From: an uncultured Planctomycetota bacterium
GTDB lineage: Bacteria; Planctomycetota; Phycisphaerae; UBA1845; Fen-1342
DNA: 44,390 nt
Direction of reading: 5' to 3'
NCBI GenBank assembly: GCA_900696535.1
Contig: CAADGM010000108.1
Location: 1-44,390 of the forward strand
The notes beneath the pieces were generated by a model. The model had not been told where the DNA came from. It did not search any database and was given only the letters and a program-made list of their open reading frames with translations. Positions within the stretch are counted from its first letter, which is position 1. The number at the start of each line of letters is the position of its first letter. The position numbers were made by a program, and so were the translations under genes. Below are positions 16,175-24,338 of this stretch, one piece after another.

Positions 16175-17647
16175 ATGCTGATCGCGGTCCTCGCCTACGT
16201 GGGCATCCAGCTTGCCATCGGCGCGTACGTCGGCCGGCGCGTCCGTAGTGAGAGCGACTACCTGCTCGCCGGCCGAAGCTTGGGCTACACCCTCGCCACC
16301 TTCAGTATCTTCGCGACCTGGTTCGGAGCCGAGACGTGCATCGGCTCAGCGGGCGCGGTCTACGAGCAGGGCCTGGCCGCGTCGTCGCGGGACCCGTTCG
16401 GCTATGCCGCGTGTCTCCTGCTCATGGGGCTGTTCTTCGCACGTCGGCTCTGGAACGCGGGCCTGGCCACGCTCGGCGACCTCTTTCGGAAGCGCTACTC
16501 GCCCGGCGTTGAACGGCTGGCGGCCTTGCTGCTTGTGCCAACGTCGGTGCTCTGGGCGGCCGCGCAGGTGCGCGCGTTCGGGCTGGTGCTCGAGGCCAGC
16601 TCGGGTATCGATCCGATAGTCGCCACCAGCATTGCCGCCGGCGTCGTCATTCTGTACACCGCCATGGGTGGGCTGCTGGCCGACGCGATCACCGACCTGG
16701 TCCAGGGCAGCGTGCTCGTGATCGGCATCCTGGTCGCTGGGGTGGCGGTCGTGCTGAACCTCGGCGGGCCGGCGGGCGTGGTCGCCGCGGTCGATGTCGA
16801 CAAGCTTCGGTTCATGCCCGAGGGTACAGGCTTCTGGGGCGGGCGGGAGATGTGGGCGGTCCCCATCTGCGGCTCCGTCGTGGCGCAGGAGCTCGTCGCG
16901 CGGGTCCTGGGTTCGCGCTCGGCAGTGGTGGCCCGCCGTGCGGCCCTGATGGCCACGGGCCTATACCTGACGGTCGGTGTCATCCCGCTCATGATCGGGT
17001 TAGTCGGGCCGACGGTCATGCCCGGGCTGGCGGACTCGGAGCACGTCCTGGCGACCGTGATCCACGCGTACCTCGGCCCGGTCGCTTACGTCCTCTTCGC
17101 GGGCGCCGTCGTCTCGGCGATTCTCTCCACGGTCGACAGTTGCCTGCTGGCCGCCGGCGGGCTCACGTCGGAGAACCTGATCGCATCGTTTCGCCCTGGC
17201 TTGGGCTCTACCGCCCGCCTGCGCATCAGCCGCGCGTGTGTTGTCGGATTCGGAGTCGCGGCGTACGTGCTGGCGCTGTATGGCGGCGGGGTCTACGACC
17301 TGGTCGAGCAGGCCTCGGCCTTCGGCAGCGCGGGGATCTTCGTTGTCGTGGTGATCGGCTTGTTCACATCGTTCGGCGGGGCGCCGGCGGCCTATGCGGC
17401 GCTCATTCTCGGCGCGGGTGTCTGGCTGGCGGGCTCGTACGTCTTGGAGTTGCCGACGCCCTATGTACTTGCGCTCGCGTCGGCCGTCGTGGCTTATGGC
17501 TTCGTTGGCATGGTCGAGGCCGTAGTCACGCAGCTTCGAGTTCGGCCGGTGATCGCGTTGGCCGCCGCCAGCGGCGCTCGGCCGGAACCGTGCCTGCCTG
17601 GATCGGCACCGCGCCCGGACACCGTCGGGACCGCGAGCGACGAGTAG
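16175..17647 (+). CDS. Sodium:solute symporter (SSS) family protein
   Basis: 490 residues from the ATG at 16175, chosen because MLIAVLAYVGIQLAIG is the usual TM1; the open frame before it is Arg-rich shadow. The protein has about 13 hydrophobic helices. SSS marks: GRRVRSESDYLLAGRSLGY after TM1, ATWFGAETCIGSAGAVYEQG near 45-64, LGDLFRKRYSP near 97-107, YTAMGGLLADAITDLVQGSV near 155-175 (the GGL..D.iQ motif) and ILSTVDSCLLAAGGLTSENL near 310-330. It should import an organic solute with sodium. The substrate is not evident; divergent placement next to thiC hints at, but does not show, a link to thiamine precursors. The C-terminal 30 residues are a polar tail. Confidence 0.93.
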   Translation: MLIAVLAYVGIQLAIGAYVGRRVRSESDYLLAGRSLGYTLATFSIFATWFGAETCIGSAGAVYEQGLAASSRDPFGYAACLLLMGLFFARRLWNAGLATLGDLFRKRYSPGVERLAALLLVPTSVLWAAAQVRAFGLVLEASSGIDPIVATSIAAGVVILYTAMGGLLADAITDLVQGSVLVIGILVAGVAVVLNLGGPAGVVAAVDVDKLRFMPEGTGFWGGREMWAVPICGSVVAQELVARVLGSRSAVVARRAALMATGLYLTVGVIPLMIGLVGPTVMPGLADSEHVLATVIHAYLGPVAYVLFAGAVVSAILSTVDSCLLAAGGLTSENLIASFRPGLGSTARLRISRACVVGFGVAAYVLALYGGGVYDLVEQASAFGSAGIFVVVVIGLFTSFGGAPAAYAALILGAGVWLAGSYVLELPTPYVLALASAVVAYGFVGMVEAVVTQLRVRPVIALAAASGARPEPCLPGSAPRPDTVGTASDE

Positions 17648-17748
17648 GACTTGTCCCAGAACTCGGAGAAGCGCGTCGTGGAGCACCCGCTGGTAGCAAG
17701 TGCTCCACAGGTACGTGGGCAGGCTTGGGGAGTGGGTTCCAGTACAGT

Positions 17749-18600
17749 CTAGAAGCGCAGCTCGACGCGGAAATACGCGGAGCGATTCTCGCGCCAGCCG
17801 GGCCGGTAGTAGTAATCGCCCACCCGGTAGTACACCTGGTCGACGTACTGGACCACCTCGTAGTTGTCCGGAAGCTCGTACAGCCATCCGCCGACGGGCA
17901 CCGATACGACCTCCAGATCATCGTCGTACCAGCAGTCGTCGTAGTAGTAGTACGTGCGACGATCGATCTCGACCGTGATCGCGTCCGCCGGCAACCTCGA
18001 CACGCGCACGCCGATTGGCGGTCGGACGACGACGTACTCACCCGGCACGTAGGCGGGCGCGTAGTACACACCGTCGACCGCGTAGTACGTTCGGCCGGCG
18101 GACACCACCACGGTATAGCGCGGCGGCAGTGTCCTCACGACCGTTCCCCAGCGGATCGGGCGGTAGACCGGCCTGTAGATGGGGCGATTGACGATCGTCA
18201 CCGGCCGTTGCACGACGACTGTCGGTCGGGTCGGGCGAACCACCACCGGCCGCACGGGGCGACCTACGACGACAGGCTGCACCGGCCTCTGGATGACGCC
18301 GGGTGCGACGGGCGGCACTGGCCGTGGCGTCACCGGCTGCACGGGCCGCGGCGGGAGCACGGCCGGATTCGGCCGCGTCACGGGCCGGCCCGCCGGCGAT
18401 ACGCTCGGCCGGACCGAGCCTGACGTGTGCGGCCGCGCCGCCGGTGTGGGCCGGGCAGTCGGCTGCGCGGCTGGCGTCGCGGCAGGGTTCGACGGCGACC
18501 GGCGAACTGGTCGCGCCTCCGGCTGGGCAACCGCGCTGGCAACCCACGTCCCGGCGACCACGAGTGCCATGAGTGTGATCATCGTCTTGCGCATGTCCAT
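17749..18600 (-). CDS. Secreted Pro/Arg-rich protein with DUF6515-like Tyr-rich C-terminus
   Basis: 283 residues. Signal peptide MDMRKTMITLMALVVAGTWV with cleavage after ASAVAQ near residue 26. Residues about 27-150 are a low-complexity region of Pro, Arg, Val and Thr (RPVRPVVVRPTRP, RPIYRPVYRP), likely extended and positively charged, fit to bind polyanionic cell-wall or surface polymers. Residues about 155-283 have repeated Tyr-rich strands (YYAVDGVYYAPAYVPGEYVV; RTYYYYDDCWY; VDQVYYRVGDYYYRPGW), the pattern of DUF6515-type outer-membrane or periplasmic proteins. One lone Cys lies in DDCWYDD. The downstream end at 17749 converges on the symporter; it follows the DUF2092 gene (end 18622) by only 21 nt on the same strand, so they are likely co-transcribed. 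Confidence 0.8.
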   Translation of the reverse strand: MDMRKTMITLMALVVAGTWVASAVAQPEARPVRRSPSNPAATPAAQPTARPTPAARPHTSGSVRPSVSPAGRPVTRPNPAVLPPRPVQPVTPRPVPPVAPGVIQRPVQPVVVGRPVRPVVVRPTRPTVVVQRPVTIVNRPIYRPVYRPIRWGTVVRTLPPRYTVVVSAGRTYYAVDGVYYAPAYVPGEYVVVRPPIGVRVSRLPADAITVEIDRRTYYYYDDCWYDDDLEVVSVPVGGWLYELPDNYEVVQYVDQVYYRVGDYYYRPGWRENRSAYFRVELRF

Positions 18601-18621
18601 TTCTCCGTCCGGTACGGACCG

Positions 18622-19482
18622 TTACTTCTTCGACGCACCGGCATTCGTAGTGGATTCCCGCGGCGTCAGCTCGACCAGGATGGCGTCGGGGGGTATCTGC
18701 GGCGTGAATTCCGCCGCCGGAAGGCTCGCAGCCGCCGTCTCCCAGCGTGTGAACGTGGCCTGGTATTGCGGGCAGCCGGGCTGGGCCTTGTAGTGAATGA
18801 GCATCTTCCGGGGAAGCGGCGGGTCACCGGCGTCGATCCAGATCTGCCAGTCGAGCGTGTCCTGCTCGAAGGCCAGGTGGTTGCAGTCGGCGCTTCCGAT
18901 GCGGCGCACACCGACGTAAGCGCCCGACACGACGCCCTTTGTCAGCAGGCGGTAGGCATCCGACGCGAGCAAATCCGCCACGGGCAGCACGAAGCCGCGG
19001 CCCGCGAGCATGTCGAGCGTCTCATCGATCGTCGGTGGCGCGGCAACCTGCGAGTACTGGTTGCGGTCGACGTCGAGGACGACCACCTGCTGCCCGTCGT
19101 ACCAGTAGCGCTTGTGGTCCAGGTCGCCCACGACGACCGCTCGCGCCCGGTCGGGCCGAGCCACGTCCACCGCCAGCGAGCGGGCGAGCTGAATCATCTG
19201 CGTGCCTGTGTAGTAGTCGTCGTACGTGATGTCACACGCGAAGTGGAAGTGTTGCAGGTTGGCCAAGTAGTCCGTCATCCGCTTCAACTCGTCCTGGGCC
19301 TGCGCATCGATGACGCGCGGCACCACCTCGTTCTTGCCGAGCCCGGCGCAACCGGTCAGGTGCGCCAGCGACAAAGCCAGCGCCACGCCGGCCAGCCGAC
19401 CAGCTCGCGCGCCGGGCGCGCGACGCCGTCGCCCGCTGTCGATTGGACGTCTCCCACCACCGCTGCATTCACACGCGTTCAT
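18622..19482 (-). CDS. DUF2092-type lipoprotein
   Basis: 286 residues from the ATG at 19482, chosen for the strong AGGAGG ribosome-binding site 7 nt upstream and because it precedes a signal peptide; the frame is open to 19743 but that part contains a class C repeat. The N-terminus is long and Arg-rich (about 30 residues) before the hydrophobic GVALALSLAHLTGC, whose lipobox gives Cys at about residue 45. The mature part (DELKRMTDYLANLQHFHFAC; TGTQMIQLARSLAVDVARPD; HKRYWYDGQQVVVLDVDRNQ; PRKMLIHYKAQPGCPQYQA; FTPQIPPDA) matches the DUF2092 / LolA-like fold of outer-membrane-associated proteins that hold hydrophobic ligands. Probably in one operon with the 17749 gene. Confidence 0.85.
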   Translation of the reverse strand: MNACECSGGGRRPIDSGRRRRAPGARAGRLAGVALALSLAHLTGCAGLGKNEVVPRVIDAQAQDELKRMTDYLANLQHFHFACDITYDDYYTGTQMIQLARSLAVDVARPDRARAVVVGDLDHKRYWYDGQQVVVLDVDRNQYSQVAAPPTIDETLDMLAGRGFVLPVADLLASDAYRLLTKGVVSGAYVGVRRIGSADCNHLAFEQDTLDWQIWIDAGDPPLPRKMLIHYKAQPGCPQYQATFTRWETAAASLPAAEFTPQIPPDAILVELTPRESTTNAGASKK

Positions 19483-19556
19483 CTGCGTTCCTCCTCGACC
19501 GGCTCGCGTCCCAGCGCGCGAAGCGGGTAGCGTGTGCCAGTCGCGACCGGCTCCCT

Positions 19557-19647
19557 CTTCGTGTCCCTCGTGGTTGTTTCTCCCACCTGAACGCGCGCAA
19601 CACCGAGAGGCGAGTGAACCACGAAGAGCACGAAGAACGCGAAGAAG
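19557..19647. repeat. Class C inverted element (CACGAAG) downstream of the rhodanese gene
   Basis: CTTCGTGTCCCTCGTGGTT at 19557-19575 faces AACCACGAAGAGCACGAAG at 19617-19635, an imperfect 19-bp inverted repeat; the right arm continues with nonamer repeats (CGCGAAGAA). A similar element lies at 20775-20891. Confidence 0.8.
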
Positions 19648-19703
19648 GGCGCTCCGTTCAGGCACAACCGCCTCCATCCTTCGCTCCCTCTCGAAAAGCC
19701 CGA

Positions 19704-20624
19704 CTAGGGCGTCTCCACCGGGCAGGTCTGATCCGCGGACCACTCGCTGAAGCTTCGATAATAGTTCGACACAGGGCCGTACCCAGCCCGCAGTGCCGCA
19801 AGGGCCACCAGCGACGAGCGCCCGCCGCCGTCGCAGTAGAGAACGAGGGGTCGGTTCTTCTGAAGGCCGGCGTCCGCGAGGAGACGATCCACCTCCTCGC
19901 TGGGCTTCAGTCGACCCGCCGAGTCAAACAGCCTCTCGTGCGGCAAGTTGACCGCGCCGGGCAGGTGACCGCCGCGCGGGTTCTTCCGCTTCTCACGGCC
20001 GACGAACTCGTCCGCCGTGCGAACGTCCAGAATCTGCGCGTCCGCGTCGCCCAGGCAGCGCTGCATCGCACCCTTGTCGGCCAGCACGACCGGCGATGAC
20101 CGGGACGCGGCCTTGAACTCGCATGGCGTCGGCCTGGGCGGCGCGCCGATGCCGATCGGCTCGACGCCGACAGCCAGGGCCGCCCGCCAGCCGCCATCGA
20201 GGACGACGGCTCGACGGACCCCGGCGTGCTGGAGGATGAACCACGCGCGCGCGGCCTCCTTCATCGTGCCATCATCGAGAATGACCACGCGATCATCGCC
20301 CGAGATGCCGTGCATCGCGAGCAGCTTGCGCCAGCCCGCGACATTCTCGAGCCCAGTCTTGGGCGCGCGGCTGAGTTCAGTCCACTCCTTGATGTCGACC
20401 CAGGTGGAGCCCTTGACGTGCCCCTGCGCGTACTGCTCGCGCGGGCGGACATCGAGTATCACGAGTCGCCCGGCCATCGGCCGCGGCGCCTGCTCGTCGA
20501 CCAGCTTCTCCGGCTCCAGCACGAACCCATCGCCAACCCGGCCCGCCCCGGCGCAACCAACCAGGAATGACACCATCACGACCCCCGAGGCGACAAGCGC
20601 GCAGCGGCCAGCCATCGCATGCAT
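19704..20624 (-). CDS. Lipoprotein with two rhodanese domains
   Basis: 306 residues from the ATG at 20624 (AAGGA 8 nt upstream); the longer open frame lies in a class C repeat. Signal peptide MHAMAGRCALVASGVVMVSF with lipobox VGC near residue 24. Two rhodanese domains follow. The first (about 50-170: LVILDVRPREQYAQGHVKGS, WVDIKEW, RVVILDDGTMKEAARAWFIL) has Asp where the active-site Cys should be, so it is a non-catalytic copy. The second (about 195-300: QILDVRTADEFVG, HLPGAVNLP, LVLYCDGGGRSSLVALAAL) keeps the nucleophilic Cys in a CDGGGR loop. This tandem form is that of thiosulfate/3-mercaptopyruvate sulfurtransferases (normal length about 280). It would act on sulfane sulfur outside the cytoplasm. 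Both flanks carry the same class C element. Confidence 0.9.
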   Translation of the reverse strand: MHAMAGRCALVASGVVMVSFLVGCAGAGRVGDGFVLEPEKLVDEQAPRPMAGRLVILDVRPREQYAQGHVKGSTWVDIKEWTELSRAPKTGLENVAGWRKLLAMHGISGDDRVVILDDGTMKEAARAWFILQHAGVRRAVVLDGGWRAALAVGVEPIGIGAPPRPTPCEFKAASRSSPVVLADKGAMQRCLGDADAQILDVRTADEFVGREKRKNPRGGHLPGAVNLPHERLFDSAGRLKPSEEVDRLLADAGLQKNRPLVLYCDGGGRSSLVALAALRAGYGPVSNYYRSFSEWSADQTCPVETP

Positions 20625-20774
20625 GATCGGTTCCTTTCCGGTGCGGCAAGCTGGCCGGCAACCGCGCGGCCAAACCAGTGCCGCCAACTGTGCCCCGTCG
20701 CGCGGCGCACACTTCGCCGTGGCCGACCAGTGTATCGCCATGGACGGCGCTTGCCACGTCCGCGCATCGGTTTC

Positions 20775-20891
20775 AACCACGAATGACACGAAGGGCACGA
20801 GGAGGAACACGTGAAGGGAGAGAGTGTGCAGGTACGAGAGGGGCGGACCCGATCGAAGCCGCTTCCTTCGTGTTCTTCGTGCTCTTCGTGG
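20775..20891. repeat. Class C inverted element (CACGAAG) upstream of the rhodanese gene
   Basis: Left arm 20775-20800 (AACCACGAATGACACGAAGG...) and right arm 20865-20891 (CCTTCGTGTTCTTCGTGCTC...) are inverted and built of nonamers with core CACGAA/TTCGTG. It fills most of the 285-nt gap between the rhodanese start and the DUF4434 stop. Confidence 0.8.
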
Positions 20892-20909
20892 CTCAGACGC
20901 CTGGCGGCG

Positions 20910-21866
20910 TCAGGGCTGCGCGAAGCGCGCCAGCCGGGCGGCCTCGGCGCGCTCCACCACCCGGTGCAGGCCGAAGCGCTCGCAGTAACGACGGAAGAGC
21001 GTGTGCGCCGCCCGGTAGATCGAGTACGGGCTGAGGAAGTGCGAGAACTCGAACGTGATCAGCTTGTCGACGCCCGATTCACGGGCCGCGTCGATCTTGA
21101 ACTCCAGCTTGCGCCAGTCGATGGGCGGGAACTTGATCGGCATGTCGCGGTCGAAGGTCTCCACGTTCGACCAGCACGCCATGCCCGCCTCGCGCGCCAG
21201 CCGCATGTTCATCGTCAGGTAGTGCGGCAGCTCGAGATACTGCACGTGCCCGTCCTGAAAGGCGACGATGTCGATGCACTCGCGAATCTTGCCGAAGATC
21301 GCGCCCCACTCATGCTCGTGCTGCTCGCGCGAAATCGTCTCGTCCCCGTCCGGTGCCTTGACGCCCGCGATATACGGCGAGATGAGCGTCGGCAGATCCG
21401 GGCACAGCATCTTGGCGTGGTGTCCGGCCGCCATGACCAGGTCCACCTGGTCCGGGTCGTTCCGCGAGAGCTCGAAGGTGATGTACCAGCCGGCGAAAGC
21501 CGGGTGATCGCCGTACAGCTCGGTCACCTCGCGCATGAACGCCTGGTTCAGGTGCAGCGCATACTCGGTGTTGCGATGCCAGTCGCCGGGGTCGTAGATG
21601 CCCCAGAACAGGCGCATCCCGTTCTGGTGGGCCAGGTCGAGAAAGAGCTGAGCCAGGTTCTCGCGGACGGGCAGCATCGGGCGGTGCTCGCGCAGCACCG
21701 ACGAGTTGAAGATCGCCGACTCGCGATAGCCCGCCCGGATGATGATCACCGTGTCGATGCCGACGTCACGCATGACCTCGAAGTCGGCTGCCCACTCGTG
21801 GCGACCCCAGTTCTGCGATGGAATGTCGTGCGTGACCTCGTCCAGGAAAGTCCCGGTGATCTTCAT
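20910..21866 (-). CDS. DUF4434-like TIM-barrel protein (putative glycoside hydrolase)
   Basis: 318 residues, no signal peptide visible. The sequence begins MKITGTFLDEVTHDIPSQNW and then shows alternating strand/helix units of a TIM barrel: DVGIDTVIIIRAGYR near 32-46, LFLDLAHQNGMRLFWGIYD near 74-92, FAGWYITFELSRND near 124-137, TLISPYIAGV near 160, IDIVAFQDGHVQY near 195-207, GMACWSNVETFDRDMP near 228-243 and DKLITFEFSHFLSPYS near 268-283. The Asp in FQDG, Glu in NVETF and Glu in FEFSHF are candidate acid/base residues. DUF4434 proteins are thought to be glycoside hydrolases; substrate unknown. It is divergent to the glycosylhydrolase at 22052 across a 185-nt gap, so the two may share regulation. 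Confidence 0.85.
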   Translation of the reverse strand: MKITGTFLDEVTHDIPSQNWGRHEWAADFEVMRDVGIDTVIIIRAGYRESAIFNSSVLREHRPMLPVRENLAQLFLDLAHQNGMRLFWGIYDPGDWHRNTEYALHLNQAFMREVTELYGDHPAFAGWYITFELSRNDPDQVDLVMAAGHHAKMLCPDLPTLISPYIAGVKAPDGDETISREQHEHEWGAIFGKIRECIDIVAFQDGHVQYLELPHYLTMNMRLAREAGMACWSNVETFDRDMPIKFPPIDWRKLEFKIDAARESGVDKLITFEFSHFLSPYSIYRAAHTLFRRYCERFGLHRVVERAEAARLARFAQP

Positions 21867-22051
21867 CCGCGTGATCCTCGCCGCCCGCGCTGTAGCCCGT
21901 CAACGTTCGCGCAGAGGGGCATCGTGGGCCGACATCGGGTTGCGTTCAGTGCGTCCAATGGTTAGCATTATATAATCTTCGCAGGTCGCGACCTCGTTGC
22001 CGCCGCCTCGAACCGTGCCGCTTCGGCGAGCCATCCGGAGATTCGGCATAG

Positions 22052-24199
22052 ATGTCGCAACGCATTGTCAGAAATGCGGTTACACTCGCGTTCCTGCCCG
22101 CGTTGGCGGTCAACCTGCCCGCCCAGACCACCATCGTCGACAACTCGGACGCTGGATACACCGACCTCACCGGCACCTGGCTGACAACCTCCGCATCCGG
22201 GCAGTACGGAGCGAACTACCAGTATCGGCTCACGAACGGCCCCGCGGGCGATGTGGAGTGGCGGCCGACGCTCTCCGTCGCGGGGCTCTATGAGGTCGCG
22301 GCCTGGTACAAGAACGGCAATGATCGCCCCTCGAACGCACGCTACACCGTGCACCATGCCGGTGGGGCGACCGACGTCTTCGTCGATCAGCGGCTCAACG
22401 GGAGCATGTGGGTCTCGCTGGGCACGTTCACCCTGCCCGCCGGCGATGACGCCCACGTGCGCCTGACCAGCCTCGCGGAGCCGGACCGGACGATCGTCGC
22501 GGACGCGGTCCGGTTCTCACTGCTGTCGACCTCCGAGCTCGTGCCGGAGCTGCGGGCCTGCTGGCTGACACACTACTGGTACCTGGGCAAGAGCGAGGCG
22601 CAGCTTCGCGCCGCGGCCCAGAACATCCGCGCGGGCGGCATGAACACTGTCTACCTGGCCATGTACTCGGGCGGCACCACCTACTGGCCCTCGCGGGCTT
22701 TCAAGGCTGCGGGCGGCAACTGGGGCTCGAGCACGATCGACTACGCCGCCTATCTCGTGCCGATCTTCCAGAGCGAAGGTCTCAAGGTCGGTGCGTGGTT
22801 CGAATACGGCCTGGCCCAGACCGGTCTGACGCACCCCATCGCCGTCGCTCGCCCTGAGTGGCTCGCGCGCGACATCACCGGCGACGCGGTGACGGGCGAG
22901 AACGGCGGGTTCGTCTTCTTCTCGCCGGGGCATCCCGAGGTGGTCGCGTTCGTGGCCGCGATGGCGCGCGAGCTGGCCGAGGATTACAACTTCGACGACA
23001 TCCAGCTCGACCGCTATCGCTGGGGCCGCAAGAACACCGGCCGCGAGTACGGCTACGAGCAGGTGACGCGCGACCGCTACTTCCAGACCTACGGCGTCTG
23101 GCCGCCGTCCAACGTGAACAACTCGCAGTGGGTGGCGTTCCGCGAGGGGCTGGTCAACGCCTGCATGCAGGCCTCTTACAACGCGGTCAAGTCCGTCAAT
23201 CCGCACATCCTCGTATCGAGTGCTCCACTCGGCTCGTACGGCATCACGCAACACATGCAGCGCTGGTCGGCGTGGGTCAATGGCGGCTACATGGACCTGG
23301 TCATGCCGCAGATGTATATGACCACGCTCAGCTCGTTCATCACCGAGTTCAACACGCAACGAGCCCAGGCCCCCGCCCACCTCGACAAGCTCGGCGTCGG
23401 ATACCGGGCTTCCGAGACGAATGACTGGCCAACCGTCGCCTCGCAGCTCAACTACGCCCGCGGTCAGGGCTTCCCGCACGGCTGCCTCTGGGTGTATCAC
23501 AACTACACCTCCCAGGTCGCCATCCAGGACGAGATCGACAACCTGCCCGCGCCCGGACAACCCTGGGCCCTGCCCGCCTACAACCCCTACGTCAGCGATC
23601 GGATGCTCCAGATCGTCGTCGACAACCGCGACGGTTCGCCGCGCTATGTCGAATCCGGGCCCTGGACGACCTCCGCACAGCCAGACTTCTTCCGCTTCGA
23701 CTCACGCGTGGCGCCCGGGGGCGTGCCGGCGAGCGCGCAGTTCGCGGCCGCGATCCCCAAGGCGGGACGCTTTGATGTCTACGCGTGGTACACGGCCTCG
23801 TCGAACCGGCACGACGCGGCCGAGTACATCATCCTGCACGCCAACGGCGTAACGACGGTCGCGATCGACCAGCGGACCGGCGGCGGGCAGTGGGTCCCGC
23901 TGGGGCGTTTCGTCTTCGATGCGGCCGCGGTCGGGCCGCGGGTCGTGCTCTCGAACGCCGGGGCCTCGGCCGCGCAGTACACTTCCGCCGACGCGGTCAA
24001 GCTGCGACTGAGCGGCTACGCGTTCGGCGATGCCGACGGCGACGGCGAGACCGATGCGGCCGACCTGGCGCTGTCCGCGGGCTGCTGGACCGGTCCGGGC
24101 GGCGGCCCGGTGGGGTCGGCTTGCGAGGCGTTCGACCTGGACGACGACGCTGACGCCGATCTGCACGACTTCGCTCGCATGCAGACCCGCGCGGGCTAG
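22052..24199 (+). CDS. Secreted GHL10-type glycosyl hydrolase flanked by golvesin-like domains, dockerin-like tail
   Basis: 715 residues. Signal peptide in the first 24 (VTLAFLPALAVNLPAQ). Residues about 25-155 are a golvesin/xanthan-lyase-C-like beta domain (IVDNSDAGYTDLTGTW; GLYEVAAWYKNG; VADAVRF). Residues about 160-500 are the GHL10 (DUF187) TIM barrel: LRACWLTHYWYLGKSEAQ, GGMNTVYLAMYSGG, EGLKVGAWFEYGL, DIQLDRYRWG near 315 with candidate acid Asp, and MDLVMPQMYM near 420. A second golvesin-like domain covers about 514-652 (RFDVYAWYTASSNRHDAAEY). Residues about 655-715 (GDADGDGETDAADLALSAGC; DLDDDADADLHDF) are two calcium-loop repeats of the dockerin type. The likely role is binding and cutting an extracellular polysaccharide. 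It lies next to two other putative glycan enzymes. Confidence 0.9.
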   Translation: MSQRIVRNAVTLAFLPALAVNLPAQTTIVDNSDAGYTDLTGTWLTTSASGQYGANYQYRLTNGPAGDVEWRPTLSVAGLYEVAAWYKNGNDRPSNARYTVHHAGGATDVFVDQRLNGSMWVSLGTFTLPAGDDAHVRLTSLAEPDRTIVADAVRFSLLSTSELVPELRACWLTHYWYLGKSEAQLRAAAQNIRAGGMNTVYLAMYSGGTTYWPSRAFKAAGGNWGSSTIDYAAYLVPIFQSEGLKVGAWFEYGLAQTGLTHPIAVARPEWLARDITGDAVTGENGGFVFFSPGHPEVVAFVAAMARELAEDYNFDDIQLDRYRWGRKNTGREYGYEQVTRDRYFQTYGVWPPSNVNNSQWVAFREGLVNACMQASYNAVKSVNPHILVSSAPLGSYGITQHMQRWSAWVNGGYMDLVMPQMYMTTLSSFITEFNTQRAQAPAHLDKLGVGYRASETNDWPTVASQLNYARGQGFPHGCLWVYHNYTSQVAIQDEIDNLPAPGQPWALPAYNPYVSDRMLQIVVDNRDGSPRYVESGPWTTSAQPDFFRFDSRVAPGGVPASAQFAAAIPKAGRFDVYAWYTASSNRHDAAEYIILHANGVTTVAIDQRTGGGQWVPLGRFVFDAAAVGPRVVLSNAGASAAQYTSADAVKLRLSGYAFGDADGDGETDAADLALSAGCWTGPGGGPVGSACEAFDLDDDADADLHDFARMQTRAG

Positions 24200-24213
24200 T
24201 GCCCGCTGCGGAT

Positions 24214-24270
24214 GTGGCAGGGTCTCCGACCGGTGCGTTTCTGTGGCACGGTTTCCAACCGGTGCCATGC
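24214..24270. repeat. Tandem pair of class A (CACCGG) palindromes
   Basis: Two units of 29 nt: one starts GTGGCAGGGTCTCCGACCGG at 24214, the next GTGGCACGGTTTCCAACCGG at 24243. Each folds on itself (GGTTT/AACC core). They lie in the 139-nt gap after the GHL10 gene and may double as its transcription end. Confidence 0.75.
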
Positions 24271-24338
24271 GGCGCGGGGACGGGCCGGCCGCAGACCACG
24301 CGCACGGCTGTCATGTGGCGCGGCATAACGGTGCGACG

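Noticed and set aside
19557..20891. Insertion sequence around the rhodanese gene
   Set aside because: No transposase frame between or near the inverted elements; kept as a repeat-bracketed cassette instead.
21961..21990. Promoter with TATAAT at 21971 for the GHL10 gene
   Set aside because: The -10 word is good but no -35 hexamer stands at 16-18 nt, so it is mentioned only in a finding and not annotated.
24214..24270. Possible CRISPR because of regular 29-nt spacing
   Set aside because: Only two units, each self-complementary and contiguous, with no spacers and no cas genes.
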